Part shown: positions 35,012 to 46,304 of the stretch, piece by piece | Position numbering within the stretch: position 1 is the stretch's first letter | Layout of the letters: each line of letters starts with the position of its first letter | Assembly: GCA_964059195.1 (NCBI GenBank) | Contig: CAXKWD010000006.1 | Location: 8,424,530-8,488,529 of the forward strand | Source: Ectobius pallidus | Lineage: Eukaryota; Arthropoda; Insecta; Blattodea; Ectobiidae | Reading direction: 5' to 3' | Length of the DNA: 64,000 nucleotides | Notes under the pieces: generated by a model | Databases searched by the model: none | The model's input: only the letters and a program-made list of their open reading frames with translations | Told to the model about the DNA's origin: nothing | Translations under genes and position numbers: made by a program

Positions 35012-36275
35012 TAGGGTTCGGATGTTCATGACATATCATATTTTTATCCTGACCTCTAATCTTGCCGCAAACTGAAATTAAACACGAATTGCACTTTTGT
35101 TATCCTAATTGGACCGTTTTTATTTTGCATATAAAGTCATATTTTGGACATTTTTATAGTTTAGGTCATATTTCGGTCATTTTTTAATTTAACGTCATAT
35201 TTAAGTCATAAATTCGGTAAAAGAGCACAATTGCACAGGTCATATTTTGGACATTTTTATAGTTTTGGTCATATTTCGGTCATTTTTTAATTTAACGTCA
35301 TATTTCAGTAATAAATTCGGTAAAAGATCACAATTGCACAGTATACTGTAGGCACTAAATCGTAGAGTTAAAATTTTTTGAGAAAGAGTTACTAATATTT
35401 TGGTTTGACTGTAACTGGAATGTGAAGGGACAATAACAAGTGCAGGTAGTTGGAGCACAATGCACGGGATTTTACCTCCTTCCTCCTTGTTAACAACTTT
35501 CAATAGAGACAGTTTTAAAAGATTTTTAGTTCACACTTGCAGTGGTATCGGGAAACATCAAAATGCCGACTAATAAGTGTTCTGAAAGTGTAAAACACGA
35601 GTTAAAGAGTTTGGAGAAAACCACTTCTGCACCGACGGGAAAATTTTGTATTGCAAAGTGTGTGAAATTAAAGTTACGGCTGCAAAACGAATTAATGACG
35701 TTCTTCAAATATGCACCTGTGACATCCTGTAACGTCGAAAGGAGCTTCTCGCGGTTTAAGACGATATTAAGTGACAACAGGAGAAGATTTCTATTCGATA
35801 ATCTTAAAATGCACGTGGTTGTATAGTGTAATGCAGATAAAAATGGAGGCTGAAAACTGGTACGTAATAGCCTACTTTGAAATTTATTTCATTAATTTAA
35901 TGTTTATGCCCAATTAATAGGTAATTTAATTTTTAAATTAATGGAATTTTTCATGTTTTATAGGGACACGCATGGACTACAAAATATTATATTGAAGTGG
36001 TGAAGCAATCACACAGAAGCAAATGCTTTAAAATTAGATGTCCATTACAAGCAAAACTGTGAATATGTAAAATTCTTAAAAACACGATCCTGATTGCATT
36101 CATGCAATGTAGTAATTTAGTTCATTAAACGTTTAAAAGTGGAACATTTATTATTAGAAAATACTTTCTTTTATTAGGTCATATTTACGATTTTTTGGGT
36201 CATATTTAGTCATTTTTAAGGGCATATTTAAGGTCATATTTTCCAGTTTTTTAAGTCATAAACATCCGAACCCTA
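35012..36275 (+). mobile_element. hAT transposon, internally deleted (TAGGGTTCGG ends)
   Basis: Terminal inverted repeats TAGGGTTCGGATGTT and its complement, flanked by the 8-bp duplication CTCATAAT (35004-35011, 36276-36283), diagnostic for hAT. Subterminal regions are filled with GGTCATATTT-type words on both sides, likely transposase-binding repeats. Related copies are at 20215-20305, 49371-50225 and 52628-53881. Confidence 0.9.
35563..35826 (+). pseudogene. hAT transposase: N-terminus fused to dimerisation end
   Basis: An 88-codon frame from ATG to stop. It begins MPTNKCSESVKHEL and GKFCIAKC, resembling the BED-type start of this hAT group, and jumps to FFKYAPVTSCNVERSFSRFK with SDNRRRFLFDNLKMH, the C-terminal dimerisation motif. 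The catalytic middle is missing, so the protein could at most bind DNA or dimerise. Confidence 0.8.
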
Positions 36276-36311
36276 CTCATAATTGTTCATAAATCAGGTT
36301 AATGTGATCAC

Positions 36312-37318
36312 TAGACCTGGGATTTTAAGGCAAATGCCTATTTTGTTCCTTATGAAATAACATGAAATTTTTTAAATATATTGACGTTTCATGACAAATA
36401 ACTTAAATTAATAGAGTTTAATAGTGCCCTAAAAGTCCGTCGCCGTGGGTGAGTTGGTAGCGCGCCTGTCTTCCACTCCGGCGGCCCGGGTTCGATTCCC
36501 GGCCGGGTCGGGGATTTTTCAGTAGTGGAAAATCCCTTTCCCGGGTTCAGGACTGGGTGTTTGTCAGTAGGTTAAGTCTTAGGTTAAGATAATGCACATT
36601 GTGCGCGATTCCTTAATTATTAAAATGCCTATTTGGACATTTAGAGCCTATTTTACTTTTTTTAGTGCCTACAGTGTTTTGCAGATGACAAGCGGATTTC
36701 CCTTCTCCTTGCTTAGATACGCGGTCCAATCAGAGACGGCGAGATGGAGGGAAGACTCTTACTGCTAGCGACAGATCATGTACACGTGATTGGCGGTGAA
36801 GGAAATCGCTTCTCATTTGAAAAATACTGTAAAATGCCTATTTTGTACATCTAAAATAAAATTCAACTTTTGTAATTTTTACAATCTTATAATGGACATC
36901 CCTGAATGAAGGGAAGAACAGCAGAGGGTGGATTTTTCACAGAAACTTGATTATTCCAAACAATTGTCGCTAAAGGAATGCTGACTGAAGGGCGAGGGGG
37001 AGGATTAAGGGGAAAGGACTACTTGTGTCAAATCACTAGTGAAAGAACATCTGTTTAAGTGAATATAGTTCGCGATGCCTAATTTTGCAGTTCTGTTAGG
37101 AATAGGTAGGTCTATACCATGTTTCTCGGAGTACAAAAAGACCATGTTACAGTTTAAGTGTATATTGTAATATTTTAGTCTATTTTCTATCGATTTACAC
37201 ATTTTTAAAGCATATTTTAAGTGCCTATTTTCTCTTTTAAAAGCCTATTTACTTGTTTTAAAAGCCTATTTTAGGTGCCTAAAACCAATTTTTTTAGAGC
37301 CTAAAATCCCAGGTCTAG
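36312..37318. mobile_element. hAT-type MITE (TAGACCTGGG ends)
   Basis: Ends TAGACCTGGGATTTTA and its complement, with palindromic 8-bp duplication GTGATCAC at 36304-36311 and 37319-37326. GCCTATTT words recur at both ends. No transposase frame. A tRNA-derived SINE lies inside. Confidence 0.85.
36437..36600 (+). mobile_element. tRNA-derived SINE
   Basis: Begins with a tRNA-like head containing an A-box (GTGGGTGAGTTGG) and an exact B-box (GGTTCGATTCC), the internal promoter of RNA polymerase III, followed by a non-tRNA body (GGGGATTTTTCAGTAGTGG). Exact 3' end and duplication not resolved. Confidence 0.7.
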
Positions 37319-37360
37319 TGATCACGCAGTGAAGTGGTACTATAAATTGATAATAGTAAT

Positions 37361-37621
37361 TAGAACACATGAGTGGAGGTATTATACACTTACTTCACTT
37401 GATTTTACCACTGACCTGGACATGTTTCGGGATTCTGTCTTTATCCCATTGTCAACAAACTCCAACTGAGTTACAGTTGGAGTTTGTTGACAATGGGATA
37501 AAGAGAGAATCCCGAAACATGTCCATGTCAGTGGTAAAATCAAGTGAAGTAAGTGTATAATACCTCCACTAATGTGTTCTAATTATTAACTTCACTGTGT
37601 AAACTTCCTACAACACTTAGA
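37361..37621 (+). mobile_element. Penelope-like hairpin insertion B (261 bp)
   Basis: Near-perfect palindrome 37361-37582 with a 5-base centre (37469-37473), then a tail with CTTCACTGTGTAAACTTCC. Flanked by the 12-bp duplication TGATAATAGTAA (37349-37360, 37622-37633). Each arm carries a hammerhead-like motif. Confidence 0.8.
37484..37526 (+). ncRNA. Degenerate hammerhead-like motif, hairpin B
   Basis: UUGACAA at 37487-37493 in place of CUGANGA, perfect helix II GGGAT (37495-37499) with ATCCC (37509-37513), GAA at 37514-37516, self-complementary ACAUGU (37517-37522), then C. Changes at C3 and G8 would be expected to abolish standard cleavage. Confidence 0.5.
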
Positions 37622-37633
37622 TGATAATAGTAA

Positions 37634-38191
37634 CTTAACAGTGTCTGTTTCTATGTTCAACTTCACTTACTTAATTTTTCCAAGAACACGTTTCATTTAC
37701 CGTCTTGGTCATCCACAGCTGATTTCCAACAGTTTTGAATTTATGTTATCTGCTGGTCCTGATGAAATTAATGTGTTTGATGGTTTCTGTGATAAATGAA
37801 AGTTTTTTATCTGGCTGTTTTCTATGTGGTGTAGATTCTGCCATGGACATTATACCAAGTTTCATAAAATTCCAGTAAAGCGTATTTGATTATTGCATGT
37901 ACAGACACATGGACGGATGGACAGACATTTTCCCATCCTGCACACAATCTCATAAAACACCATCCTGGCACTTAATAACACCAGAATTTAGTTTATAATC
38001 CATAGACATCTCTGAATAGTCTGCATATAGGCTTATTTGTGATGTTGACAACATTGTACAATTGGTGCCAATCAGAACAGCCTGACTTACATGGTGATAC
38101 TATACAGATGAAAAAATAGACTTTGAAGAAAATAAGTAGGTGATGATTTTCTGTTGTTTCTTAAAGCTAATATGAAATTTACTTTTTCCAG
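37634..38191 (+). other. Intron sequence before dynein exon 4
   Basis: No repeat or coding signature recognised. Confidence 0.5.
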
Positions 38192-38431
38192 AAACCTACT
38201 GGAAATGGTCCCATTGCCGAATATGACTACTGGCATGAAAGAGAAGCAGGTCTTAGTATTCTTGATGAACAGCTGAAGTCGCCGAATGTTATTCACATAT
38301 TCAATGTTTTGAATGAAGGAGGATCTCAGATTGGTGAAGGCTTTGAACATTTCCGTGAAGATCTCATGAAATATTATGATGAAGCTCGGGACAATGTCAA
38401 GTTCCTGTTCACCATTCTAAGACATTTCAAG
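38192..38431 (+). CDS. Dynein heavy chain, exon 4 (tail, DHC_N1)
   Basis: Exon of 80 codons between acceptor CTTTTTCCAG and donor GTAATG, phase 0 at both ends. Starts KPTGNGPIAEYDYWHERE, the conserved GPxAExxxW segment of DHC_N1, and ends DNVKFLFTILRHFK. In dynein tails this segment directly follows the W...I..I helix of exon 3, so no exon is missing across the 15.7-kb intron. Confidence 0.9.
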
Positions 38432-39305
38432 GTAATGAAACATTTGATATTATTGAAAATATTTATACACGTCAGTGTATGGATGCTTTTTTTAACAGAA
38501 AGCTATATTACCATTAGACTCTTTTGTACAGAGATCGCCTGGAATCTGAAAGCTCTGCGAACTGTTAAAATTCGAATATGCTGTTGGCAATGTGCATGGG
38601 TGGTGTGTTAAAGTCCACAGTGAAAATGTAAACTATGGCTCCACGTGCTTTAGTTAACCAAGTGGATACTAGCGTGATACCTTCAATGTTTTCAACTCAG
38701 CACGTTTCGCTTGCATTCAAATTCCCGTTGCCTCTGTCTGTGATGTCGCCCATGCTTTCAGTTTGAGGGCGAGCTCTGTAAACAGTGTATTCCTTTTCCA
38801 AGAAAAACCTGAGTGCAATTACTTACTGGTTTCTGTAAACCCCCATTCTACTTTACAATCTACACTATACAGAGGATGGATATAACTGCAATGTTAATTT
38901 TATTATCAAGTTTCTAAATTATGTCAGTAATTGGCTGGTATATGGTTGCAAGTATTCCTCCAATTTCTACAGATGTTAACACATTGATGGTCAGTTTCGA
39001 CAATGTTGGATAAAAGTATGTCCTCTGGGTAAATACGAAAAAGACGGCAAAAAACATTTCTACAAACTCAGGATAGCTGTTGTTTCTGACGGTAAATCAC
39101 TGAGTAAAATTATTGTTTAAGGGATGGCTGGGTTCACTTTTATCCTCTTGTTGAATCAATGTGGTGGATGTACACAGGTGATTGCCAAAGCCTGTGGATA
39201 CCATTTGGATGTTCTGAATTAGTTATGTTGCGTTTTATTTAGTTTTTTCATGGTAGGGAATTCAGAGTTTAAACATATTGTTATTATTTATGTTTTTATG
39301 CACTT
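38432..39305 (+). other. Intron sequence, nothing recognised
   Basis: No open frame with family signature, no inverted repeat noticed. Confidence 0.5.
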
Positions 39306-39309
39306 TATA

Positions 39310-39567
39310 CCGTGAGTCCCACACAAGAGTTGGCGAATGATGCGGGTTTCTGTGTCGCGGCGGAGACAGCTCCAACTCCCGGGTGATTGGGTGAAATATC
39401 TACACTAATAAAGCCGTGATAGGTGTAATGATTCAGGTTCTCACATTTACAGTTAAAATTACAATGAAAATAAACACGTACCTCATCACAAGAGATGTTG
39501 GAAATGTTCTCCTCTTGAATACGCGCAACACTGGCACCTTTTTAGAGAATTTTCTTTCACACGCATA
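39310..39567 (+). mobile_element. Mariner-like fragment split by the LOA-like element
   Basis: Similar to the relic at 18950-19420 in opposite orientation (shared CATCACAAGAGATGTTGGAAATG). Continues at 44146 after the retrotransposon. Confidence 0.6.
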
Positions 39568-39795
39568 GATTAGATTAGATTAGATAACGGGGGGCTTGAA
39601 GAGAGTTTAGAGACCTCCCGCACATCAGCCTAAAAGGCTTATTGTGCTGCCCCTTTTGGTAGAGAAGCTCTTGTTGGCTTCCTTTCCCAAAGTCTTCCCT
39701 GGATATTTGCCAGGGTAGTGCAGTCAAGCAGGGTATTGGATACCTTCCTCCTGCTTGCTTATGCTTTGCGCCTCATCCCGTTGGGTGAGAAGATC

Positions 39796-42700
39796 TCATT
39801 GTTTCCCAAAATCTGTTCCTTGAACAAGGTGTAGTATTTTAGTTCCAATGTCCTTTTCATTCCCCAGGTCTTCCCTGGATATCGAGAGAGTGAACCTCTT
39901 TCTTGCCAGGGCTGGGCAATCAAACAGGATGTGTGAGGCCGTCTCTTCATCCTGTTTGCATAGTCTGCAGATGGGATCATCCTCATAGAGTCCCACTTTG
40001 CGTAAATGTTTTCTGAAGTGACCATGCTCAGATATTAACGCAACCACTTTCCTTATTCCTCTTCTGTCCAATTTTAGGATAGATGAGGAGGTAGTGCTGC
40101 TTGGACCCAGGACCAGTTTCCTGGCCTGTCTTTGTCCTGGATAGGTTTGCCACCTCAGTTGGTGTCTTTCCCTGGTCCATGTTTTAACCGAGGTTTTAGC
40201 AGTATTTGTACTGATTCCTACCACGGGTTCAGGGCCGACAAAGGGTATCTGTGCACCCTTTTTTGCTAGTTGATCTGCTTTTTCATTTCCTAGAATTCCC
40301 TGATGCCCAGGCACCCACCTTAGTTCAAGACTATTGTGGGATGAAAGGGCAGTAAGGGAATTCAAACATTCCCATACCAGTTTTGATTTTACCTGGTCTG
40401 ATGAGAGCGCCTTTAAAGCACTCTGGCTATCTGTGAGGATGAGAATTCGCTTACCACGGTAGCCTCTCTCAATTCCTCTGAGCTCAATATAGCAATTATT
40501 TCTGCTTGAAACACTGTGCAGTATTTTCCAAGGCTTATACTGACGTTTGTCCTTGGAGATAGGCTGAATATGCCTGCACCTGATTGATCCCCTATGCGGG
40601 ATCCATCCGTGAACCACACAAGTTGGTCCCGTCCTCTATCAGGTGTAATTCCTCCACTCCAATCATTTCTACAACCAAGAGTGGTCTTGAAAGGAGGAAA
40701 GGAACAGTGTTGAGTATTCATGAGATCTGACCTCATATTCAACTCTGTAATGTCCAGGAAGCTTAATATGGAGGTATGGGCAGTTGTTGAGCTGCTGTTC
40801 CTCCAGTTCCCTGTTTGCACTAAGCGATGGGCAGTAAGCCTGGCCTCCGCTTGTAAGTAAATGTCCATGGGTGGGAGGTTCAACAGAGTCTCCAATGCAA
40901 TGGAAGGAGTACTTCTGAAAGCCCCCGTAATACACAGACATGCTAGTCTCTGTAGCTTGGTAAACTTTCCTGCTACAGTTATCTGTAATGTTTTGCGCCA
41001 CCAAACGATGGCACCATAAGATATCTGGCACCTGACCATTGCAACATATAGCCAATGGCTTATGTAAGGTTTTAGGCCCCAGGTGGTTCCAATAGTGCGT
41101 TTGATGGTCACAAGTGACCATCTAGCTCTACGAATGGTATTTTCGATGTGGTTATTCCAAGTCAGTTTCTTATCTAGTACAAGGCCTAGGTATTTAACTG
41201 ATTCAGAGTATTCCAGGATTGAATTGCCTAGTTTGAGTTTGCCCAGGTCCTTCAAGTTCCTCCTGTTTGAAAAAGGGACTACAACTGTTTTGCTAGGATT
41301 AATAGACAAGCCTTCCTGCTTGCACCAGTTGTGAATTTTCCTCAGACCACGATTCATCATGTCTGAGACTGTATTGGGAAATTTCCCAAAGACAACAAGT
41401 GCTATGTCATCTGCATAGCTTTGTATGTAGTATCCTTCCTGGGTCATTTCTTTGAGAAGATCATCCACCACAAGACTCCACAGTAGGGGAGAAAGAACCC
41501 CCCCCTGCGGGCATCCCCTCGTGGCGACAACTCCCATTGTAGCCCCAAGAAGGCTGGCTGTAATTTTTCTGCTCCTGAGCATGGAGTTTATCCAACTACA
41601 AAGAGTGTCATTGACTCCGTACTTTTGAGCAGCCATGACCATAGAGTCATAGGAGGTGTTATCGAAAGCTCCCTCTATGTCTAGGAAGGCCCCTAGGGCT
41701 ATTTCCTTCCATGCCATGGAATCCTCCAGTCTGCTAACTAGGCTGTGTAACGCCGTTAATCAAGACTTAGATGGCTGGTAGGCATGTTGGTTTCTATGAA
41801 GAGGAGTATCTGTTAGTACTCTTCTTCGAATGTATCTTTCGACCAGTCTTTCCAAAGCCTTCAGGAGGAATGATGAAAGACTGATTGGTCGAAAAGCCTT
41901 AGCCTCGGTGTATTTATTTCGCCCGGGCTTAGGAATGAATACTACTCTGGTAACTCTCCAGGCCTGAGGAATATAGCTAAAAGCTATACTGGCTCTAAAG
42001 AGGTTACAGAGAAGAATATAAAGTGAGTCAGGCCCTTTCTGTAGTAATGCAGGAAAGATGCCGTCTCCACCTGGCGACTTGAATGGGCTGAATTTATTTA
42101 TTGCCCATTTGACGCTGTGTGTTGTGACCACTTGACGTGCCAGTTCCCATTCTTCCTGTGATGCTCAGTGTCCTAGGAATTCGCATGTCTTGTCGTCATC
42201 ATGTATGCACTCGGGGAAGTGTGCCTCAAAGAGTACTTTGAGTGTTTCTTCGGCCGAGCATGTGAAACCACCTGTAGGCTTACATATTGTTCCTACGGGA
42301 TTGACTATACCATGGGCCAGTGCTCTTTGTAATTTGGCTGCCTCTGACAGGCTAGATATCTCCTGACAGTAGGCTTGCCAAGAAGATCTTTTGGCCTTAC
42401 GTATGCTTTTATTGCATTCAGTGAGGGTTATATGATATTCCCTCCAGTCTCTAGTTCTTTTAGCCTTGTTAAGGAGGTGTCTTACTCTGCGTCTCCTATA
42501 TTCAAGGTCCTGAGTCCACCATGACAATTTCGTGGATTTAATCCTCGTTTGCATGGGGCAGTTATCATGATAACAGTCAAGTATGGCCTCTTGAATCAAG
42601 TAGGCGACCTTGTCGATATCACCAAAAGATCTAATCCCTTCTATCTGCCCAATCCTTCCTGAGAGATCCTCTTTATAGGGATCCCACCAGGTTCTCCTGG

Positions 42701-43403
42701 GATTCCTGTAGGGATTGGTTCTTTTTACTACATTAATATTAAAGGAAATGTAGTTATGGTCCGAAAGTGATGGTTCATCCAAGACCCTCCATTCGGTAAT
42801 CTGTGTGGAAATATACCCAGTACAGAAAGTAATGTCTATAACTTCCTGCCTTATGCGGTTAGCAAAGGTAGGCTTGTTACCGACATTGAGTATGTTTAGG
42901 TTATTGGAGAGCAGAAAATCTAAAAGATAATCACCCCTCTTATTGATATCCTTGCTTCCCCAAATTTCATGATGAGAGTTGGCATCACACCCAAAGATGG
43001 TCTGTTCGCCACTCCTTGTACAATATGCGACCAACTGCTCTAGTTCCCTTGTGGGAGGATTGCTACCGTCATAGGGGAGATAAACAGAGCTCAGTATAAG
43101 GCCTTTGTTCCCTCCTCCTATTTGGCAGTCAATCCTCACCGTGGTGATGTCATTAGAACAAAATTCCAAAAGAGGTAAACATTGAATACCGTTATGAACA
43201 AGGATACAACTCCTAATATGAGTGCCCTTGTTGCAGTATATCAACTTCCCTTGGCATTCTCCTAGCCCTGCAATACGACCCCTGTTAATCCAGGGTTCTT
43301 GAATCAGAGCTAGATCTATTTCTTCAGTATTGAAGATTCTACAGAAGGCAGCCGAGGCCGCCTTCTTGTGCTGAAGATTGATCTGGAGGACCTTTAGTAC
43401 CAT
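39796..43403 (-). pseudogene. LOA-like ORF2: APE endonuclease, RT, RNase H
   Basis: Likely start at MVLKVLQINLQHKKAAS (43403), the typical beginning of an APE endonuclease. Endonuclease signs: LIQEPWINRG, GCDANSHHEIWGS and SLSDHNYI. Reverse transcriptase: KSPGGDGIFP, FRPISLSSFLLK, AFLDIEGAFDN, GCPQGGVLSPLLW and SYADDIALV. RNase H: WFTDGSRIG, LTDSQSALKAL and WVPGHQGILGNEKADQLA. A Cys/His end (CRLCKQDEETASHILFDCP) closes it. TGA stops in the same frame at 42165 and 41760 and one frameshift inside RNase H near 40470 disable it. Confidence 0.9.
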
Positions 43404-43822
43404 CCTTGGTTTGAAGAATAATTCTCCCAAGGTCTACAAAGGGCTTTACTACCTAGATCTTGGTGGCTTATACCCCATATCCCTGTCTGAGGCTTGCTGT
43501 AAGACAGCTTCCTTTTCGAGGGAAATGGTTGTATATGCTGAGGGTTCATATATGTGGTCCTCAGAAGTTGTTTATTTGTTTCCACGTTGAGCTTATCCAT
43601 CTTCTTCGTGGCTTCGTCTAGGCCCGGAGTTGGTCTCTTAGGTTCTTTTTCCCCAGCTGAGGTTGACATGACCACCTCTGATGAGTTTACATCGATGCCC
43701 ATCTCCATATCAGAGGCTTGCTCTAAAAGAGCTTCCTCATCAAATGAAGTGGGTATCTGTGCTGAGGGCTCACTTACGTGGTCCTCAGAGGTTGTTTTGG
43801 AAATTTCCTTCCGTGTATCCAT
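43394..43822 (-). pseudogene. LOA-like ORF1, short form
   Basis: 142 codons from MDTRKE. It is rich in Ser, Glu and Thr, has no zinc knuckle, and is much shorter than usual ORF1 proteins, so it is probably internally deleted. The underlying DNA contains an imperfect duplication (43493-43565 and 43716-43795). Its TAA stop overlaps the likely ORF2 ATG in ATGGTACTAA. Confidence 0.6.
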
Positions 43823-44145
43823 TTTGGTACCACGAGAAGCTAGGGAATTAAACAGTCCGCCCAGGTAGAGCCCCGCATGCCTGGGTAAGGCTTATACTCT
43901 GGAGGTCGCCTGGTTTCCAGAGGCTCCGTTAAAGACACATTAGCCCTGTGCCATTCACCCCTTCAGCACGGATTGCACTACACCTTAGGGTTGGGCTTGG
44001 TTAGCCGCTTCTTCGTCTGGTATCTCCCCTGTGGCCACCCTGGCATGAGTAACTCTGCCAGTACAGCCCACAGGTTCGCAGATACACGCAAGCCCCCCCA
44101 CCAACTTCAAGGTCTTGCGGCTACTAGGGGGGGTTCACACGCATA

Positions 44146-44255
44146 AGTTCAGCTTCCGAGATAGAGTTAATTTCTCTTGTGATACTGTCTTTAAGGTCTT
44201 TTAACAGCCTATGTGACTATAATTTATGGGGAACTTGAAAAATAAAGTGAATAGG
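44146..44255 (+). mobile_element. Mariner-like fragment, right of the LOA-like element
   Basis: Continuation of 39310-39567 (AAGTTCAGCTTCCGAGATAGAGTTAA region), also matching 19080-19170 in reverse. Confidence 0.6.
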
Positions 44256-44264
44256 TCAATTCCC

Positions 44265-44855
44265 CACACATTAGAACATTAGTACATGGGTACCACGTAC
44301 ATTGAGACATTTGTCATACCGCTTTAGAAGCTTCAAAAAGCCCTCTAATAATAAATCAGGGCTCTGCGCTCCCAACTAAGAGTTGCAATATGGTTTTGCT
44401 TTGCCATCGCCGAGTGTGGTCTCGCATTGTCATCCAACAGAACGCTAGATTGGAGAAGGCCAGTCCGGTTTTTCAAAATCGTCTCCTTCCATTTCGACAG
44501 AGTGTGGCAGTACCACGTAGCAGTGATGGTTCCATCCTCCAAAAAGTCCAACAACAAAACCCCTTGGGCATCCCAGAACACTGTGAGGAGCACTTTACCT
44601 GCAGAGGGTGTTGTTTTGAACTTCTTTCGGACAGGTGATGATGGATGTTTCCACTCTATAGATATGGCCTTTGGTTCGGATGTGAAGTGGTGAACCCATC
44701 CCCTGTCACAATCTGAAACAGAAAGTCATTGCCATCACGATGGTGTATGGGTGTCTTTTGCGTTCAACCGATGTCTTGTTTCCCCCATTGCTGTTCAATT
44801 TCCTGGTGAAAAATAGAGGGAAAACTTATTTTCGGACTCTCCCTCATATAAGCTC
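44265..44855 (-). mobile_element. Mariner (Mos1-like) fragment
   Basis: The minus-strand frame contains VFWDAQGVLLLDFLEDGTI and VLLDDNARPHSA, the mariner catalytic-Asp region (family: HDNARPHTA). The right end CGGACTCTCCCTCATA matches the terminal repeat of the element at 62732-63369. The middle of the transposase end is deleted. Confidence 0.75.
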
Positions 44856-45000
44856 AGTAGTTTACTTGCAGTAATGTTTTGTAACCCCTCAAGCCTTTAT
44901 GAAACATGGTGTATAAAAAATAGTTATTATCACCTTTTGCTCCTTTTTTGTATTAACATTTTTAGTATTCTACCTAATAGCAGTGTTAATTTGCTTTCAG

Positions 45001-45191
45001 ACATTGAGCTCATCCGAATCGCTGGCACCAATCACAAGCTCCTTGTATCCACTGATGGAAGGCATCCACATGATATGGGTTCTTTCGCGGTACTATGGCA
45101 CTGACGAGAAGATGGTACCTTTAATGGAAAGAATAGCTTGGGAGTTGTGTAACACAGCCAGGAAGAAACTCGAAGTTTCTGAACTGTTTTT
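45001..45191 (+). CDS. Dynein heavy chain, exon 5 (tail, DHC_N1)
   Basis: Exon of 191 bases between acceptor TTTGCTTTCAG and donor GTAAGT; phase 0 in, two bases over at the end. The protein includes MEGIHMIWVLSRYYGTDEK and VPLMERIAWELC. The I-W-x-x-S-R-x-Y block followed by PLMERIAWE is a strong dynein tail signature and is the main reason for preferring the DNAH10 class, as far as I recall those sequences. Confidence 0.9.
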
Positions 45192-45212
45192 GTAAGTACA
45201 TTGCAGTGCAAC

Positions 45213-45870
45213 TCAACCATTATCAAAGAATGAGTAGGTGTTGTATTTAATACAAAAATTCATTGCAGGGTTGTAAGCATTAATACAAGTAGTAGAAGTA
45301 GTATCTAATGCCCAGACACTTGGATGATCTCCATTCGTCTTCTCGCTTCCCAGTATAACTTTGATGTTGAAGCCAAATCTGTTGAGGTTAAAGCTGTGCA
45401 CTTGTACAAGTGGTCCATATCCATGTGTGAGTCCTCTTCATTTCGGTGAAGGGTATATGCCAATTTTGTGTAAGTGAGCAGCCATGCAATCATGTCCAGT
45501 CATCAACCGAAAATGTGCTACGGCTTCATGTCTAGGTGATTCTGGGACATAATTTTTGGAGAAAATGGGATACCAGGATTTATTACTGTTTTTAGTTCCG
45601 AATATTTCTGCCATTTGCTTTTTAATAATGCTCTTTATGATTCATTTTGTGGAATGATATATTAGCATGCTGTTTGGTTTTTGTAAGATTTGCGAGCCTT
45701 TCTTTGCAAGAGAATCTGCATGTTCATTACCCTGAAGACCACAATGAGCGGGAACCCACTGTAATTTTACTTCTCTATTTAGAGCATTAATACAAGTCTT
45801 GAGTAAAAAATACAGTATTTCTGTGTGTTCCATGTGAGCAGCATAGCTTGTTTCAAAATTAAATATCAAT
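45213..45870 (-). mobile_element. Non-LTR retrotransposon 3' fragment (RNase H part)
   Basis: Minus-strand pieces: NREVKLQWVPAHCGLQGNEH with ADSLAKKGSQI (RNase H), then MDHLYKCTAL and LYWEARRRM, typical of the C-terminal region of I/Jockey-type ORF2 proteins with RNase H. Broken by frameshifts. Confidence 0.75.
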
Positions 45871-46144
45871 TTGAATTAAACATCTCCTGAGGATGCAACG
45901 TGAAACATACTACCACTGTAGTACATTAAATTGACATCATCGACCTGCCTCGTTGGTGACAGAGTGCACAAAATTGATACTAGATGTCTGAGAAATCACT
46001 TTTACACTTCTTGCAGTGAATACCCTTTAACACATGACTTTGTCATAGATTGTGTCAGTCAAAGAAATATGTATTGTTTTGAAGGCTGGTGGTAAGTTTT
46101 TTTGCAACATTATTTCGTATTTATTTATTGTTTTGGCAGTGAAA
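45871..46144 (+). other. Intron sequence, nothing recognised
   Basis: Short stretch without signature. Confidence 0.4.
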
Positions 46145-46304
46145 TGTCATACACGTAAAAACAAATTAAAACGAAGTATTGTAAACAGTGGGGCAAATTA
46201 AACTAAGATAGTTGTAATATAAAAACACTTTGTGCTCCACTTACGTCTGGAATTAGAATCACAGGACTATTTTCGGGAGTTACCCCATCATGGCTGTTGG
46301 TCTA

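Larger units (their letters stand above)
39568..44133 (-). mobile_element. LOA-like non-LTR retrotransposon, full length (4.6 kb)
   Basis: Flanked by the 12-bp duplication TTCACACGCATA (39556-39567, 44134-44145). On the minus strand it begins with a C-run and ends in TAATC repeats (complement at 39568-39586). Two ORFs code for a short ORF1 and for ORF2 with endonuclease, reverse transcriptase and RNase H. The LOA assignment rests on the APE-RT-RNase H order and is tentative against the I or R1 groups. Confidence 0.9.
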
